From: Paenibacillus athensensis
GTDB lineage: Bacteria > Bacillota > Bacilli > Paenibacillales > NBRC-103111
Length of the DNA: 64,000 bases
Assembly (NCBI RefSeq): GCF_004514475.2
Contig: NZ_MYFO02000002.1
Coordinates: forward strand, 496,001 to 560,000
Direction of reading: 5' to 3'
This document shows, in pieces, positions 27,938 to 36,676 of the stretch (the first letter of the stretch is position 1; the number at the start of each line of letters is the position of its first letter). Below the pieces are notes generated by a model that did no database searches, was not told the DNA's origin, and saw nothing but the letters and a program-made list of their open reading frames with translations. A program made the translations under genes and the position numbers.

Positions 27938-28984
27938 TTAAAAGAAAATTTTAGCGTATTTCAGCACGCCCTGATTCCATACGGCATTGTTGCCGAGGCC
28001 GGGACTTTTGGCGTTTTTGCGATTTTCCATATACCAGTGGTAATTGCGGATCAGCGATTGCTTGTTCGAGTACACCGGCCGATAGCCGAGCTTCGTTGCC
28101 GCCTTGTCCAGCGAGACGTAATAATCGCGATTCAGCTTCATATAAAGTCGCTTGTAAAAAGGGGATAGCTTCAGCTTCTCCAGCACCTGCAAAATCAGCA
28201 GCATCGGACGGGCCGGCAGGCTGATGATCCGTTTGCCGAAGCCCGCTTCGTCCAGCACGGCCTGGTAATCTTCTTTGATCGTGGTGAACTCGCCTGCGCC
28301 GATGTTGAACAAATCGCTGACCTTGGCCGGATCGCCGGACATCGCCAAATAGACGGCCTGGCACAAGTCTTCGACATCCAGCAGCTGGTAACGGTTGCTG
28401 CCCGGTCCAAGCATCGGGAAATGACGGCCTTCGCTGGCCCATTCATAGAGAATGGCGAACGTTCCGAGCCGGTGCGGACCAAGGAACGAGCGTGGACGCA
28501 GCACGGTGACGCATTTGCCGCGGTCTCGCCAAGCCGAGCAAAGGGCTTCAGCCTGAATTTTGCCTTTGTTATAGGCGTCGTAGGGTTTTACTTCATCCGT
28601 TTCCAAGGTCGGCGCCTTCTCCGGGACACCATAAACCGAGGTCGAGGAGATATACACGAACCGCTCGACTTGATTGTCGCGGAAGGCGCAGTCGAGCAGG
28701 TTGCCGGTGCCGCCGATGATGATATCAAGAATATCCGCTTCGGGAAACGACGGTGAAGCCGAGGCGCAGTGTACGACAATGTCGATATCCTTCATCAGCT
28801 CGCGCACGATGACAGGATCGCGAATGTCTCCCGTAAAGGTTGCGTATCGGGCCGTATGCTCGGTGCTTTGGGCGATATCAAAGAGCACCAGCTCGTATTC
28901 GCCATTGTACTGCCGCTCCAGATAGTGGACGAGATTTTTACCCAAAACGCCGCTGTTGCCGGTAATCAGCACTCTTTTTCTCAT
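27938..28984 (-). CDS. NAD-dependent sugar epimerase/dehydratase family protein
   Basis: 348 residues of the extended SDR family. VLITGNSGVLGKNLV binds the dinucleotide, and SSTSVYG and YDAYNKGK supply Ser, Tyr and Lys of the active site. It probably modifies a nucleotide- or lipid-linked sugar. It lies five bases before the end of the upstream glycosyltransferase gene and 21 bases before the aminotransferase. Confidence 0.86.
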   Translation of the reverse strand: MRKRVLITGNSGVLGKNLVHYLERQYNGEYELVLFDIAQSTEHTARYATFTGDIRDPVIVRELMKDIDIVVHCASASPSFPEADILDIIIGGTGNLLDCAFRDNQVERFVYISSTSVYGVPEKAPTLETDEVKPYDAYNKGKIQAEALCSAWRDRGKCVTVLRPRSFLGPHRLGTFAILYEWASEGRHFPMLGPGSNRYQLLDVEDLCQAVYLAMSGDPAKVSDLFNIGAGEFTTIKEDYQAVLDEAGFGKRIISLPARPMLLILQVLEKLKLSPFYKRLYMKLNRDYYVSLDKAATKLGYRPVYSNKQSLIRNYHWYMENRKNAKSPGLGNNAVWNQGVLKYAKIFF

Positions 28985-28988
28985 CTTT

Positions 28989-29987
28989 TTACTCCCCGTA
29001 GCTATATTTCAGACGGAAATCTTTGCTGGTCGCAAATTCGAACAGACCGCGGACAAAGCCCCAGAAGACGACGGCCGTAATCAGCCAGTGGACAACGATA
29101 AAATACATCGTAAACAGCGGGCCTTTTTCCTTGAACACAAAGGTGTATTGACCAAAATCGGTCAGCAGGAAAATGAGCAGCGAAGCCAGAAACAGTCCGA
29201 AAAAAAGCGGATGGACGAGCGAGAGTGGCAGCGCGACGCTGCTTAATCCGACAAACATCATGCCGATGCCGCGCAGCGGCGTTTCAAAGCCCTTTGTAAA
29301 CTTTTTACGATGAAAATAAAATGGCACTCGCTGGCGTGCGCGTTCGTGCATTTTACGGGCCAGTCGCTTGAATTCATGCTCGTCGTCGTGGTAGCCCATG
29401 ACGGTGCTGGTCAGCAGCAGCCGATAGTTGATATTCAGCCGGTGACCGAATTCGATGTCCTCCGAGTTGTTCAGGTTTTCGTTGAACCCGCCAAGCTCGA
29501 TAAATACCGATTTTTTAACCGCACCGAGCGAAAAAAATCCGGCAGTTACATAGCCCTCTGAGCTTTTGCGCCAATAGTAGCCCTGCAGCGTGCGATATTC
29601 CTCGAACAAGCTGTCGGTAAACAGCGCCTCCTTCGCATAGATGCCGCAAACCGAGCCCAGCGTTTCGTCCTTTCGGAACGCGTCCACGGTATTGGCAATC
29701 GCGTCTTCAAACAGCGCTACGTCGCTATCGAGGAAAAAAACGATTTCTCCGGCCGATTCGGCGACGCCGGTATTGCGTGCTGACGAAACGCCTTTATTTT
29801 GCGTGCGAATCAGCTTGCACGGATATTTCTGAATAATCTCCACCGAATTGTCGGTACTGCCGTCGTCAACGACGATAATTTCCAGCGGCTGATACGTCTG
29901 CTGCATCAATGAATCCAAGCAGCGGGGCAGCGTTTTGGCATAGTTGTAATTCGGTATAACAACCGATACGAGCGGTTTGCGTTCCAT
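28989..29987 (-). CDS. Family 2 glycosyltransferase with C-terminal membrane helices
   Basis: 332 residues. The GT-A domain starts VSVVIPNYNYAKTLPRCLDS, with IVVDDGSTDNS and the metal-binding DSD in FFLDSDVALF. Two to three hydrophobic helices near 240-310 anchor it. It would transfer a sugar from a nucleotide or polyprenyl donor at the inner membrane face. AAAGGAGC precedes the ATG. Confidence 0.88.
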   Translation of the reverse strand: MERKPLVSVVIPNYNYAKTLPRCLDSLMQQTYQPLEIIVVDDGSTDNSVEIIQKYPCKLIRTQNKGVSSARNTGVAESAGEIVFFLDSDVALFEDAIANTVDAFRKDETLGSVCGIYAKEALFTDSLFEEYRTLQGYYWRKSSEGYVTAGFFSLGAVKKSVFIELGGFNENLNNSEDIEFGHRLNINYRLLLTSTVMGYHDDEHEFKRLARKMHERARQRVPFYFHRKKFTKGFETPLRGIGMMFVGLSSVALPLSLVHPLFFGLFLASLLIFLLTDFGQYTFVFKEKGPLFTMYFIVVHWLITAVVFWGFVRGLFEFATSKDFRLKYSYGE

Positions 29988-30003
29988 GAAAGAGCTCCTT
30001 TCG

Positions 30004-30858
30004 TTATTTGCTCAAGCCGGCTTTCTTTTCCTTGATCAGCGATTGGTTGATCTGCATGCCGACAAGCCTGATCTTGATATAAAATAAAGTGAGCACCCAA
30101 TAGACAAGACTGTATTTGTATTTCCCCATCATGTATTTCAGGTTTTTCAGCGATTGCTTCGTCCGTTCGGCGATATTGAAGCTGCTGTCGTGCAGCAAAT
30201 GATAGGCAGTGATACTGTTATCACGCGAAAAGGGAACGCCGATCAGCGAAAGCCGGATGCCCAGATCAAGGTCCTCGTGGCCCCAACCCTGAAATTGTTC
30301 GTCAAAGCCGCCGGCTTGCTCGAAATGGCGCTTCTCCAATGACACATTGCCTGTATAAAACAACAGCCAATTAAATCGGCTGTTCAGTCTGATCGGCATT
30401 GGCTTGTGCAGCTCCCCGTCGGTCAGCTTCTCCTTCAGGATTCTTTCCGTATGGCTCACCTTGCCGTGACGGAACAGGGCTTCGATTTCAAATTCGGAGA
30501 CCAGCGAATCCTGCCGGCCGCCAAGCAGCACGCAAGGCGTGCGGTGCCCCTCGCGATGTTTGCGGATAAAATCGTCCGCAGGTACGCGGTCGTCGTCGAG
30601 AAACACGATGATATCGCCCGATGCGTGCTTGACGCCCAAATTGCGGGCTGCGGCGCGTCCGACATTGCGCGCGCAGACCACCGTTACCGGAGTGAAGGAA
30701 AAGGGAATCAGAGCGAATTGCTCCACCATCGACGGCTCGCAGCCGTCAAAGACGATCACGACCTCTGAATTTGCGTCCATTTGCGCTTCGAGCGCCTGCA
30801 GCGTCAGCTTGAGACGGGAGAGCTTGTCCTTGGTGGGAATGACAATGCTTAGCTTCAT
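30004..30858 (-). CDS. Family 2 glycosyltransferase
   Basis: 284 residues. LSIVIPTKDKLSRLKLTLQA opens a GT-A domain; VVIVFDGCEP and IIVFLDDDRVPADDF (DDD metal motif) follow. GWGHEDLDLGIRLSLIG is a galactosyltransferase-like acceptor-site motif. A longer frame reaching 31254 is a shadow inside the flippase gene. The true ATG at 30858 shares one base with the flippase stop (TGATG), with AAGGAGG 13 bases upstream, so translation is coupled. Confidence 0.87.
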   Translation of the reverse strand: MKLSIVIPTKDKLSRLKLTLQALEAQMDANSEVVIVFDGCEPSMVEQFALIPFSFTPVTVVCARNVGRAAARNLGVKHASGDIIVFLDDDRVPADDFIRKHREGHRTPCVLLGGRQDSLVSEFEIEALFRHGKVSHTERILKEKLTDGELHKPMPIRLNSRFNWLLFYTGNVSLEKRHFEQAGGFDEQFQGWGHEDLDLGIRLSLIGVPFSRDNSITAYHLLHDSSFNIAERTKQSLKNLKYMMGKYKYSLVYWVLTLFYIKIRLVGMQINQSLIKEKKAGLSK

Positions 30859-32198
30859 CAATTTGCGGAAACCTCCTTGCTTGGGATAGCGGTTTTTCCG
30901 GCTTCGCCGGGCAAGTAGCGGCGCTGGATGAACAGGATGAACGTACCGAGCAGCACCAACTGTGTGAGCAGCGAAGCGAGCATCGTTCCCGTGATGCCGA
31001 ATTTCATGGTCAGTCCGACGGTTGCGAGCAGCAGCAGGGGCAGCGGCAATCCGAGAACGATCAGGTTCAGCGTTGCTCCCTTGCGGCCTTCGATCGTGAA
31101 TACGGAATTGAACACCCAGTAGATAAAATGGAAGCCTGTGCTGGCGGAAACAAAACCTACGTATGTCCAATGGAGCGTGTAGCCGGAGCCGTACATGAAC
31201 AAAAGCAGCAGGCATAAGACGGCGTTGGCGGCGACGGATAACGGCAGCAGCCAAGGGATCATACGCAGCACGGTTTTGTAGATGCGGATCTTGTCCATGT
31301 GGGCAATTGCCGGCAGAAACACGACAGCAAATACCTCAAAAAACATCAGATTGAAAAAATTTCGCACGTTGATTTGATAAACGGAGTATACCCCGACATC
31401 GTAAGCCGAGCAGAAGTAATTGACGATAAACAAGTCGCTGGAAAACAGCAGCATCGACAGTGTGCCGCTCACCATGTTGATGGCTCCGAAGCCGTACAGC
31501 TTGCGGGACATCGGCCAGGAGAAGCCAAAGCTGCGAATGCCTGAACCGAACCAGGCAATGACGGCAAATATAGCGAAATTGGCAACCAGCGCGCCGATGA
31601 AGTAGGAGAAATTGTCCGCCTTGGGAGCGTAAAGCAGCACGATCAGGAAAAACACGACGGTACCGATCATTTTGCTGGCGCTTAGCAGAAAAAATTTGTT
31701 TTGCGCTCGCAGCACCGCTTCCAGTACGGTAGAAAAATTGAGCGCGACCGCGAGCGATACGCTCAGCCCCCATTTCAGCGGGGAGAGGTGCGTCCATCCC
31801 GAAAACCAGGCTGCCAGCAGCACATACAGAAGCAGGAAGCCTGCCGTCAACAGCAAATTCCACGTCCAGACCGAGCCGATCAGCCGCTTGGCGTCGGCCG
31901 GCGCTGCGAGCGGCAAATATTTGATGATTGAGAACGGTACGCCAATAACGATCGGAATGATCAGAAAGTAAGCGGCGTTTTGCACAGTAACGATATCGCC
32001 GAGGGCCGTCACCCCCTGATAGCGGGCTGCCAGCGTCAAGCCAAGCAAATTCAGCGCCGCCGACAGCAGACGGAATATGAATACAATGCTCAACCGGCTG
32101 AAAAAGCTGGAGATATCGCGGTTATGGCGCAGCGCAAGCAGCCTGTCCCACAGCTGCAGCGCGCTTTTGCCCGGTCCGTTCGGCGCTGTTCTTCTCAC
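30858..32198 (-). CDS. Polysaccharide flippase (MOP/Wzx-like) membrane protein
   Basis: About 446 residues with twelve or more hydrophobic helices and the oligosaccharide flippase layout (YQGVTALGDIVTVQNAAYF near the N-terminus). It probably moves a lipid-linked oligosaccharide across the membrane. I chose the GTG at 32198, which overlaps the UbiA stop as GTGA. An ATG 42 bases further upstream lies deep inside the UbiA gene and is less likely. No strong ribosome site is seen, so the start is uncertain by several codons. Confidence 0.82.
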   Translation of the reverse strand: MRRTAPNGPGKSALQLWDRLLALRHNRDISSFFSRLSIVFIFRLLSAALNLLGLTLAARYQGVTALGDIVTVQNAAYFLIIPIVIGVPFSIIKYLPLAAPADAKRLIGSVWTWNLLLTAGFLLLYVLLAAWFSGWTHLSPLKWGLSVSLAVALNFSTVLEAVLRAQNKFFLLSASKMIGTVVFFLIVLLYAPKADNFSYFIGALVANFAIFAVIAWFGSGIRSFGFSWPMSRKLYGFGAINMVSGTLSMLLFSSDLFIVNYFCSAYDVGVYSVYQINVRNFFNLMFFEVFAVVFLPAIAHMDKIRIYKTVLRMIPWLLPLSVAANAVLCLLLLFMYGSGYTLHWTYVGFVSASTGFHFIYWVFNSVFTIEGRKGATLNLIVLGLPLPLLLLATVGLTMKFGITGTMLASLLTQLVLLGTFILFIQRRYLPGEAGKTAIPSKEVSAN

Positions 32199-33121
32199 AG
32201 GAACGGCTGCCCGAGCAGCGAGACGTAGACAACAAGCCACAGGAGCATGATCAGGACGATGGGCTTGTCCTTGAGCAGCACTAGCTCCGGACTTTCCCCG
32301 TAATCCGTGCGGCTCGTCAGGTACTGGTAACGCAAAATGCCGTACAGCGCCATCGGAATGGTCACGATCATCAGCTTGGAGCCCGTTTCGTAAATGATGA
32401 AAAATGAATAGGACAAAATGGTGCAGGAAGTCAACATCGGAATAATTTCGTTGATCAGCGCAATCGAATACTTATCGAGATTTTTGCGATGATGATGCGA
32501 GCCTTCGGCCAGCGTCAATATTTCCTTCTTCCGTTTGTTCAGACCGAGAAACAGCGTCAGAAAAGCAATCGCAAGCAGAAACCACAGCGACAATCGCCCT
32601 TCGACGACAAAGATGCCCGAAAGCGCACGCAGGACGAAGCCTGTAGAGATGATAATGACATCGACGAAAACATAATCCTTGAGCTTGAAGCAATAGCTCA
32701 CATTCAGCAAAAAATAAGCGGCGACGACGCAGCCGAACTGCGGATTGAGCCAAAACGAAGCGACGAGCGTACACGGTCCCAGCAGGAGCAGGGCGGCCAC
32801 AGCGTGCCGCAGCTTGATCGAGCCGGACGGAAGCGGACGGAGCTTCTTTCTGGGGTGCAGCCGGTCCTTTTCGATGTCGACCATGTCGTTCAGGATATAA
32901 ACGGAGCTGGATATGCAACAAAACAGTAAAAAAGCGAGCAGCGAGCGGCCGACGGCCGTCCAGTCCAGCGTATCCAGCGACAGCAGCAGTCCGGAAAAAA
33001 CGAAAATGTTTTTCGTCCACTGCTTGATGCGGAAAAGCTGTAAAAAATGTCGGATCACGTTCATCTTCTCGATGTACAGTCGAGTTTCTTCGACTTTTGG
33101 AGAAAAATGCAAAACGATCAT
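32195..33121 (-). CDS. UbiA-family prenyltransferase, DPPR synthase-like
   Basis: 308 residues with about eight membrane helices. The active-site motif NDMVDIEKDRLHPRKKLRPL is of the kind found in decaprenyl-phosphate phosphoribosyltransferases (5-phosphoribosyl-1-diphosphate plus polyprenyl phosphate) rather than in menaquinone or heme UbiA enzymes. It would start a ribose- or arabinose-type lipid donor pathway. The ATG at 33121 has only a weak close ribosome site, while a strong AAAGGAGGG lies 35 bases further upstream; an internal ATG at 33064 is the alternative. First gene of a seven-gene minus-strand operon. Confidence 0.82.
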   Translation of the reverse strand: MIVLHFSPKVEETRLYIEKMNVIRHFLQLFRIKQWTKNIFVFSGLLLSLDTLDWTAVGRSLLAFLLFCCISSSVYILNDMVDIEKDRLHPRKKLRPLPSGSIKLRHAVAALLLLGPCTLVASFWLNPQFGCVVAAYFLLNVSYCFKLKDYVFVDVIIISTGFVLRALSGIFVVEGRLSLWFLLAIAFLTLFLGLNKRKKEILTLAEGSHHHRKNLDKYSIALINEIIPMLTSCTILSYSFFIIYETGSKLMIVTIPMALYGILRYQYLTSRTDYGESPELVLLKDKPIVLIMLLWLVVYVSLLGQPFL

Positions 33122-33265
33122 CTCTTTTCGTTCAGATTTCGTTCGTACCTGATTTCCCTCCTTTGCTGACTGATGGTGAATGGATATCGATTTACACGAC
33201 CTAACTATATGGCAAAAAAATCAACGCGTGCAGTACCAACTTTTTTAGTACCGTTCGTGGAAGCG

Positions 33266-33294
33266 TTGACATTTAATGTAATTTTTTATAAAGT
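33266..33294 (+). promoter_or_regulatory. Sigma-A promoter upstream of the first response regulator
   Basis: TTGACA, a 17-base spacer and TAAAGT lie 120 bases before the gene. The AT-rich intergenic 33122-33413 must also contain the promoter of the minus-strand glycan operon, for which TTGACG at 33367-33362 with TATGAT 19 bases on is only a weak candidate. Confidence 0.6.
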
Positions 33295-33413
33295 TAACGT
33301 GAAAAAGGTCGATGCAGCGCAGTTTAAAAATACTAAATCATACAAAATATTGCATTTTCGGCGTCAATTGTTTAAGATAAAACTATTATTCTCTGATTTA
33401 GCAAAAGGGGGGT

Positions 33414-34073
33414 ATGATAGTGCCTATCAAGATTTTGGTCGTCGAAGATCATCCTGACTGGTTAAAGTTAATCCCGGCTTTTCTGAACGAGGAAAACGAT
33501 TTTGAAGTGGTGGGTATGGCCGGCACGCGCAAAGATGCCGTGGAGCTGGTGGAGAAGCTGGACGTCGACGTCGTGCTGATGGATTTGTTTTTGACCAACA
33601 GTCCGTATGACGGCATTTATGCGGCTGTCGAAATTTTCGAAAAAAAGCAGGTCAAAATGATCATGTTAAGCGCTCTGGACGCCAATGATCTGATTTTGCA
33701 GGCTTTTACCGCTGGCGCTGTGCAATTTTTGCAAAAGGAGCGGCTGTCCGAGCTGCCGCGCGCCATTCGGGCCTGCGTGCAGGAAACGCCGGCCTTTGAA
33801 GTTGTGCTGCGCGACTACCGGCGCTTGAAGCGGGAAGAGCAGCTGCAGGCGCTGACGCCGGCCGAACGAAGCGTGTACGAGCAGGTGCAGATGGGCGTAA
33901 CGCTGCCGCAAATGGCGGAAATGATGCTCAAATCCGAGCGTACGCTCAAGAATCAGGTCAATTCCATGCTGAAGAAGCTCGGCGTTTCGAGCTGCAAGGA
34001 AGCGATTATGAAAGTCAACCGGCGGGGGCTGTTCACTGCCAAAAATCAGACAGATAAAAAAATAACCGGATAG
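33414..34073 (+). CDS. Response regulator, NarL/LuxR-like
   Basis: About 219 residues. The receiver domain (about 4-125) has the acidic pair in LVVEDH, the phospho-acceptor Asp in VVLMDLFLT, a Ser in MLSALD and the conserved Lys in LQKER. A C-terminal helix-turn-helix follows (LTPAERSVYEQVQMGVTLPQ and RTLKNQVNSMLKKLGV). No kinase gene adjoins it. It resembles the regulator at 38542 in layout and in the LTPxER linker. The start may be ATG 33414 or GTG 33420; the latter is better spaced from AAAGGGGGG. Confidence 0.88.
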   Translation: MIVPIKILVVEDHPDWLKLIPAFLNEENDFEVVGMAGTRKDAVELVEKLDVDVVLMDLFLTNSPYDGIYAAVEIFEKKQVKMIMLSALDANDLILQAFTAGAVQFLQKERLSELPRAIRACVQETPAFEVVLRDYRRLKREEQLQALTPAERSVYEQVQMGVTLPQMAEMMLKSERTLKNQVNSMLKKLGVSSCKEAIMKVNRRGLFTAKNQTDKKITG

Positions 34074-34085
34074 TCAAAAGGAGAG

Positions 34086-34129
34086 TCACTGTGCGAGACA
34101 TCAACGCCCCGCAGAGTGATTTTTTCTTC
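34086..34129 (+). terminator. Terminator after the first response regulator
   Basis: TCACT-G-TGCG pairs with CGCA-G-AGTGA (one central mismatch), followed by TTTTTTCTTCTTCT. Confidence 0.65.
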
Positions 34130-34141
34130 TTCTCCCGGATT

Positions 34142-34336
34142 TCATGCTGTCGGATCTTCAGATTGCTTTTGCCCCTGATCGGGAGCGGCCATTTGCTCGG
34201 CCCGCTTCCAAGGCGGCGTGCCTGCTTCGTGCAGCTTGCGCACCAGCCAGCCGACAACCAGCGGAATCAGTCCGGACAGCAGCGCGCAGCTCATCACCAG
34301 CTTGGTCGGTATTCGGCCCAAAAACGTTTCCCACAT
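34142..34336 (-). CDS. Small membrane protein at the end of the ger operon
   Basis: 64 residues with one clear hydrophobic segment (about 11-35) and a charged, Pro/Gln-rich tail. The gene starts five bases after the gerC stop, with GGAGAG about nine bases before its ATG; a GTG overlapping the gerC stop would add three residues. I do not recognise the sequence. Some germinant receptor operons carry a short fourth membrane gene (D subunit), and position and size suggest such a role here. That is inference. Confidence 0.6.
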   Translation of the reverse strand: MWETFLGRIPTKLVMSCALLSGLIPLVVGWLVRKLHEAGTPPWKRAEQMAAPDQGQKQSEDPTA

Positions 34337-34341
34337 AGCGC

Positions 34342-35568
34342 TCACTCTCCATCGTCGTTGTTGGTTTTGTTCTTGTTGGCTTCATCCATTTTATTTTCAT
34401 GACTGTGGCTTTTGTTGATGTTGCCGATACGGCGGAGAATTACGTTCGTATGCACCTGAATATCGGCTTGCGAAAACAGGTTTTCGCCATTGTCCCAATT
34501 GGCAGCGATCGGCTTCCAGACCTTGTAGTGATTTTCATACAAATACATGCCCAACCCAAGCACATCTTTACGGTATGTTTGCTGTAATTTGTGAATGGTT
34601 TCATAGCAAATAGCTTGCATTTTCCGCTCCAATATTTCTTCCGTTTCCACAATCGTTGGTTTTTTCATAAAGTTGATCGAGTTTGGGGATTTATCCAGCA
34701 CGCCTTCCAACTGGATGTTGATATGGAAAATAAACCGATTACCTGATTTTTCATAACGTATCGTGCGCTTCCCGCGTTCAATCAGAAAATCAACACGGTT
34801 TACACCTTCCGCGGCCTCCAAAACACCTCCTTTGATTTGACCTTTTATCATATTTAGCCCTTGCGTTTCCTGCCCGTTCAGTTGACCCACCATACGGTTG
34901 GAATTGCCGTCAAAAATCGCGCACCCCGATACGGATACGCCTTGTTTTTGCGTGTTGGCAATTCGTTGCACGACGTAGCTTTCCTTGCGCATCAAATATT
35001 CATGAATTTGTCCGATTGCCGTTTCCGGCAGCATGTAGGTTGTTTTTCGGTTGTTATTCACAATCGACTCGATATAGGAGGCGGGAATACGCTCACTTTT
35101 TGGTTTGGTGCTCAAGACACTCAGAGCGCTGCCATCAGCGATCAGCACTTTAATGCCGCGGCGCATTTCGCTATTTCGCAGGAAATAATCCATGATGCTG
35201 GAAAATTCCTCTGGCTTTCGCGCCAGCGAATCAGAAACAATGATCAGTTTCAAATGCTCGAAATAAGGAGAGCGGCTCGTTTCGCTGGCCATTTTGGCGC
35301 TTAACGCGGACATGGAGCTTTCCGTCGTACCCAAATTCATATAGGCTTGCGTATCGTACGAGCTTGATCCGGAAGGGCTGCTCATCTTGAGTCCTCCAGG
35401 GACAACGAACTGGTAAGTACCCAAATAACGTGTGTTACGCTCTTCCGATTCGTCGATAGCGATGCCGACAACAAAGCCGCGCTGGTCGATTTCCACCCGG
35501 TCCCAGCAGCCCGCAAGCATCAGACAGGCGCAGCAGCCTGCTGCTTGTACCAGCTTTTTAAGGAACAT
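34342..35568 (-). CDS. Ger(x)C family spore germination lipoprotein
   Basis: 408 residues. A signal peptide with lipobox LAGC (cysteine about residue 21) is followed by WDRVEIDQRGFVVGIAIDE, the typical start of GerAC/GerBC-type C subunits. It is anchored on the outer side of the spore inner membrane and forms a germinant receptor with the A and B subunits. It overlaps the gerB end by 11 bases. Expression is normally in the forespore under sigma G. Confidence 0.93.
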   Translation of the reverse strand: MFLKKLVQAAGCCACLMLAGCWDRVEIDQRGFVVGIAIDESEERNTRYLGTYQFVVPGGLKMSSPSGSSSYDTQAYMNLGTTESSMSALSAKMASETSRSPYFEHLKLIIVSDSLARKPEEFSSIMDYFLRNSEMRRGIKVLIADGSALSVLSTKPKSERIPASYIESIVNNNRKTTYMLPETAIGQIHEYLMRKESYVVQRIANTQKQGVSVSGCAIFDGNSNRMVGQLNGQETQGLNMIKGQIKGGVLEAAEGVNRVDFLIERGKRTIRYEKSGNRFIFHINIQLEGVLDKSPNSINFMKKPTIVETEEILERKMQAICYETIHKLQQTYRKDVLGLGMYLYENHYKVWKPIAANWDNGENLFSQADIQVHTNVILRRIGNINKSHSHENKMDEANKNKTNNDDGE

Positions 35569-36667
35569 GAGATTTCCTCCTTCGCACCAGACTGATCAGC
35601 AGAATAAGAATGGGCGCTCCATAAGCAAATACGTTGGCGAAATCACAGACCAGCTTGCCGAGCAAATCGAAGTCGACGTTGTCCTGCGGCACCATACAGG
35701 TCAAATAAATAAGTGGGCAAAGCGCAATGACCCAGGTCGTCCGCTTCACCTTGCGGAACAGGGAGCTAAGACAATAAATGGCCGAATCAAACGCCATGCT
35801 CATCGTGTTAAATACGGTCAATAGCCAGATCGTAAACAGCATCGATTCAAATCTTTCGAAAAATTGTCCCGGCACGCGAACCTCTTTGGCCAGCTCCAGT
35901 GTCGGGTATTTGATTTCGCGCAGTGAGGCGTTCGAGAATACGCCGACTGCTGTAATATAGATCAGCAAATAAAGCACGGTTGGCACGATCACCCCGAGCA
36001 TGGCGGCTTTGGGAGCATCCTTGGGCTTGTTCATGATCGAAATATATATAAGGATCGTTTCAAAGCCGAGGTACGGATATTCGCTGCGTTTCATTCCATG
36101 AACGATCTGCTTCCAATCCGAAATGAAAAACGGTTTGAGATCGCCAAAGGAAAATATCGAATAGCTGCAAAAGGTCACGATTATCGCGATCACAATGACC
36201 AGAGGCAGAAACAGCACATTCAAGCGAATCAATCCGACGCGCGTCCCGCTGACGGCATAAGCCACGACAAGCAGAAATATGAGCGCGATCACTTCTGCAG
36301 GCGTCTGTTCAAACAAATATTGCTTGGACGTATTGGCGATTGACCGGACCTCGTATGATGAGAACAGCAGGAAGTAGACGCTTAAACCGAGCATAAAAAT
36401 CGATGCAAGCGGCTTGGTGATGACGGACGCGCTGTAGCCGTACAAGCCCTTGGTGCCTACGCGAATCGCCAGCTTGCCGATGATCCAGGCGCAAGCGACA
36501 GCGATCAGTCCTGCAGCGGCAATCGATATCCAGCCGTCTGAGGCTTCCGTAACTTCGGCGACTTCGCGCGGCAAATTCAAAATGCCGACATCGATCAAAA
36601 TAGAAGCGATCGTAATCGCCATTTGCGCGGACGAAATTTCCTGATCTCCGTATTCGAAAGCTTTCAT
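35558..36667 (-). CDS. GerAB/ArcD/ProY-family germinant receptor B subunit
   Basis: 369 residues with about ten membrane helices, opening QISSAQMAITIASILIDVGI and continuing with the LPREVAE stretch typical of GerAB-type proteins of the amino-acid permease superfamily. The B subunit is thought to hold the germinant-binding pocket. It starts nine bases after gerA and overlaps gerC. Confidence 0.93.
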   Translation of the reverse strand: MKAFEYGDQEISSAQMAITIASILIDVGILNLPREVAEVTEASDGWISIAAAGLIAVACAWIIGKLAIRVGTKGLYGYSASVITKPLASIFMLGLSVYFLLFSSYEVRSIANTSKQYLFEQTPAEVIALIFLLVVAYAVSGTRVGLIRLNVLFLPLVIVIAIIVTFCSYSIFSFGDLKPFFISDWKQIVHGMKRSEYPYLGFETILIYISIMNKPKDAPKAAMLGVIVPTVLYLLIYITAVGVFSNASLREIKYPTLELAKEVRVPGQFFERFESMLFTIWLLTVFNTMSMAFDSAIYCLSSLFRKVKRTTWVIALCPLIYLTCMVPQDNVDFDLLGKLVCDFANVFAYGAPILILLISLVRRRKSHVP

Positions 36668-36676
36668 AATGAGCCG

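Noticed and set aside
30859-31254. Longer N-terminus for the second glycosyltransferase
   Set aside because: The extra 132 codons are an out-of-frame reading of the flippase gene; the conserved GT2 start is at 30858.
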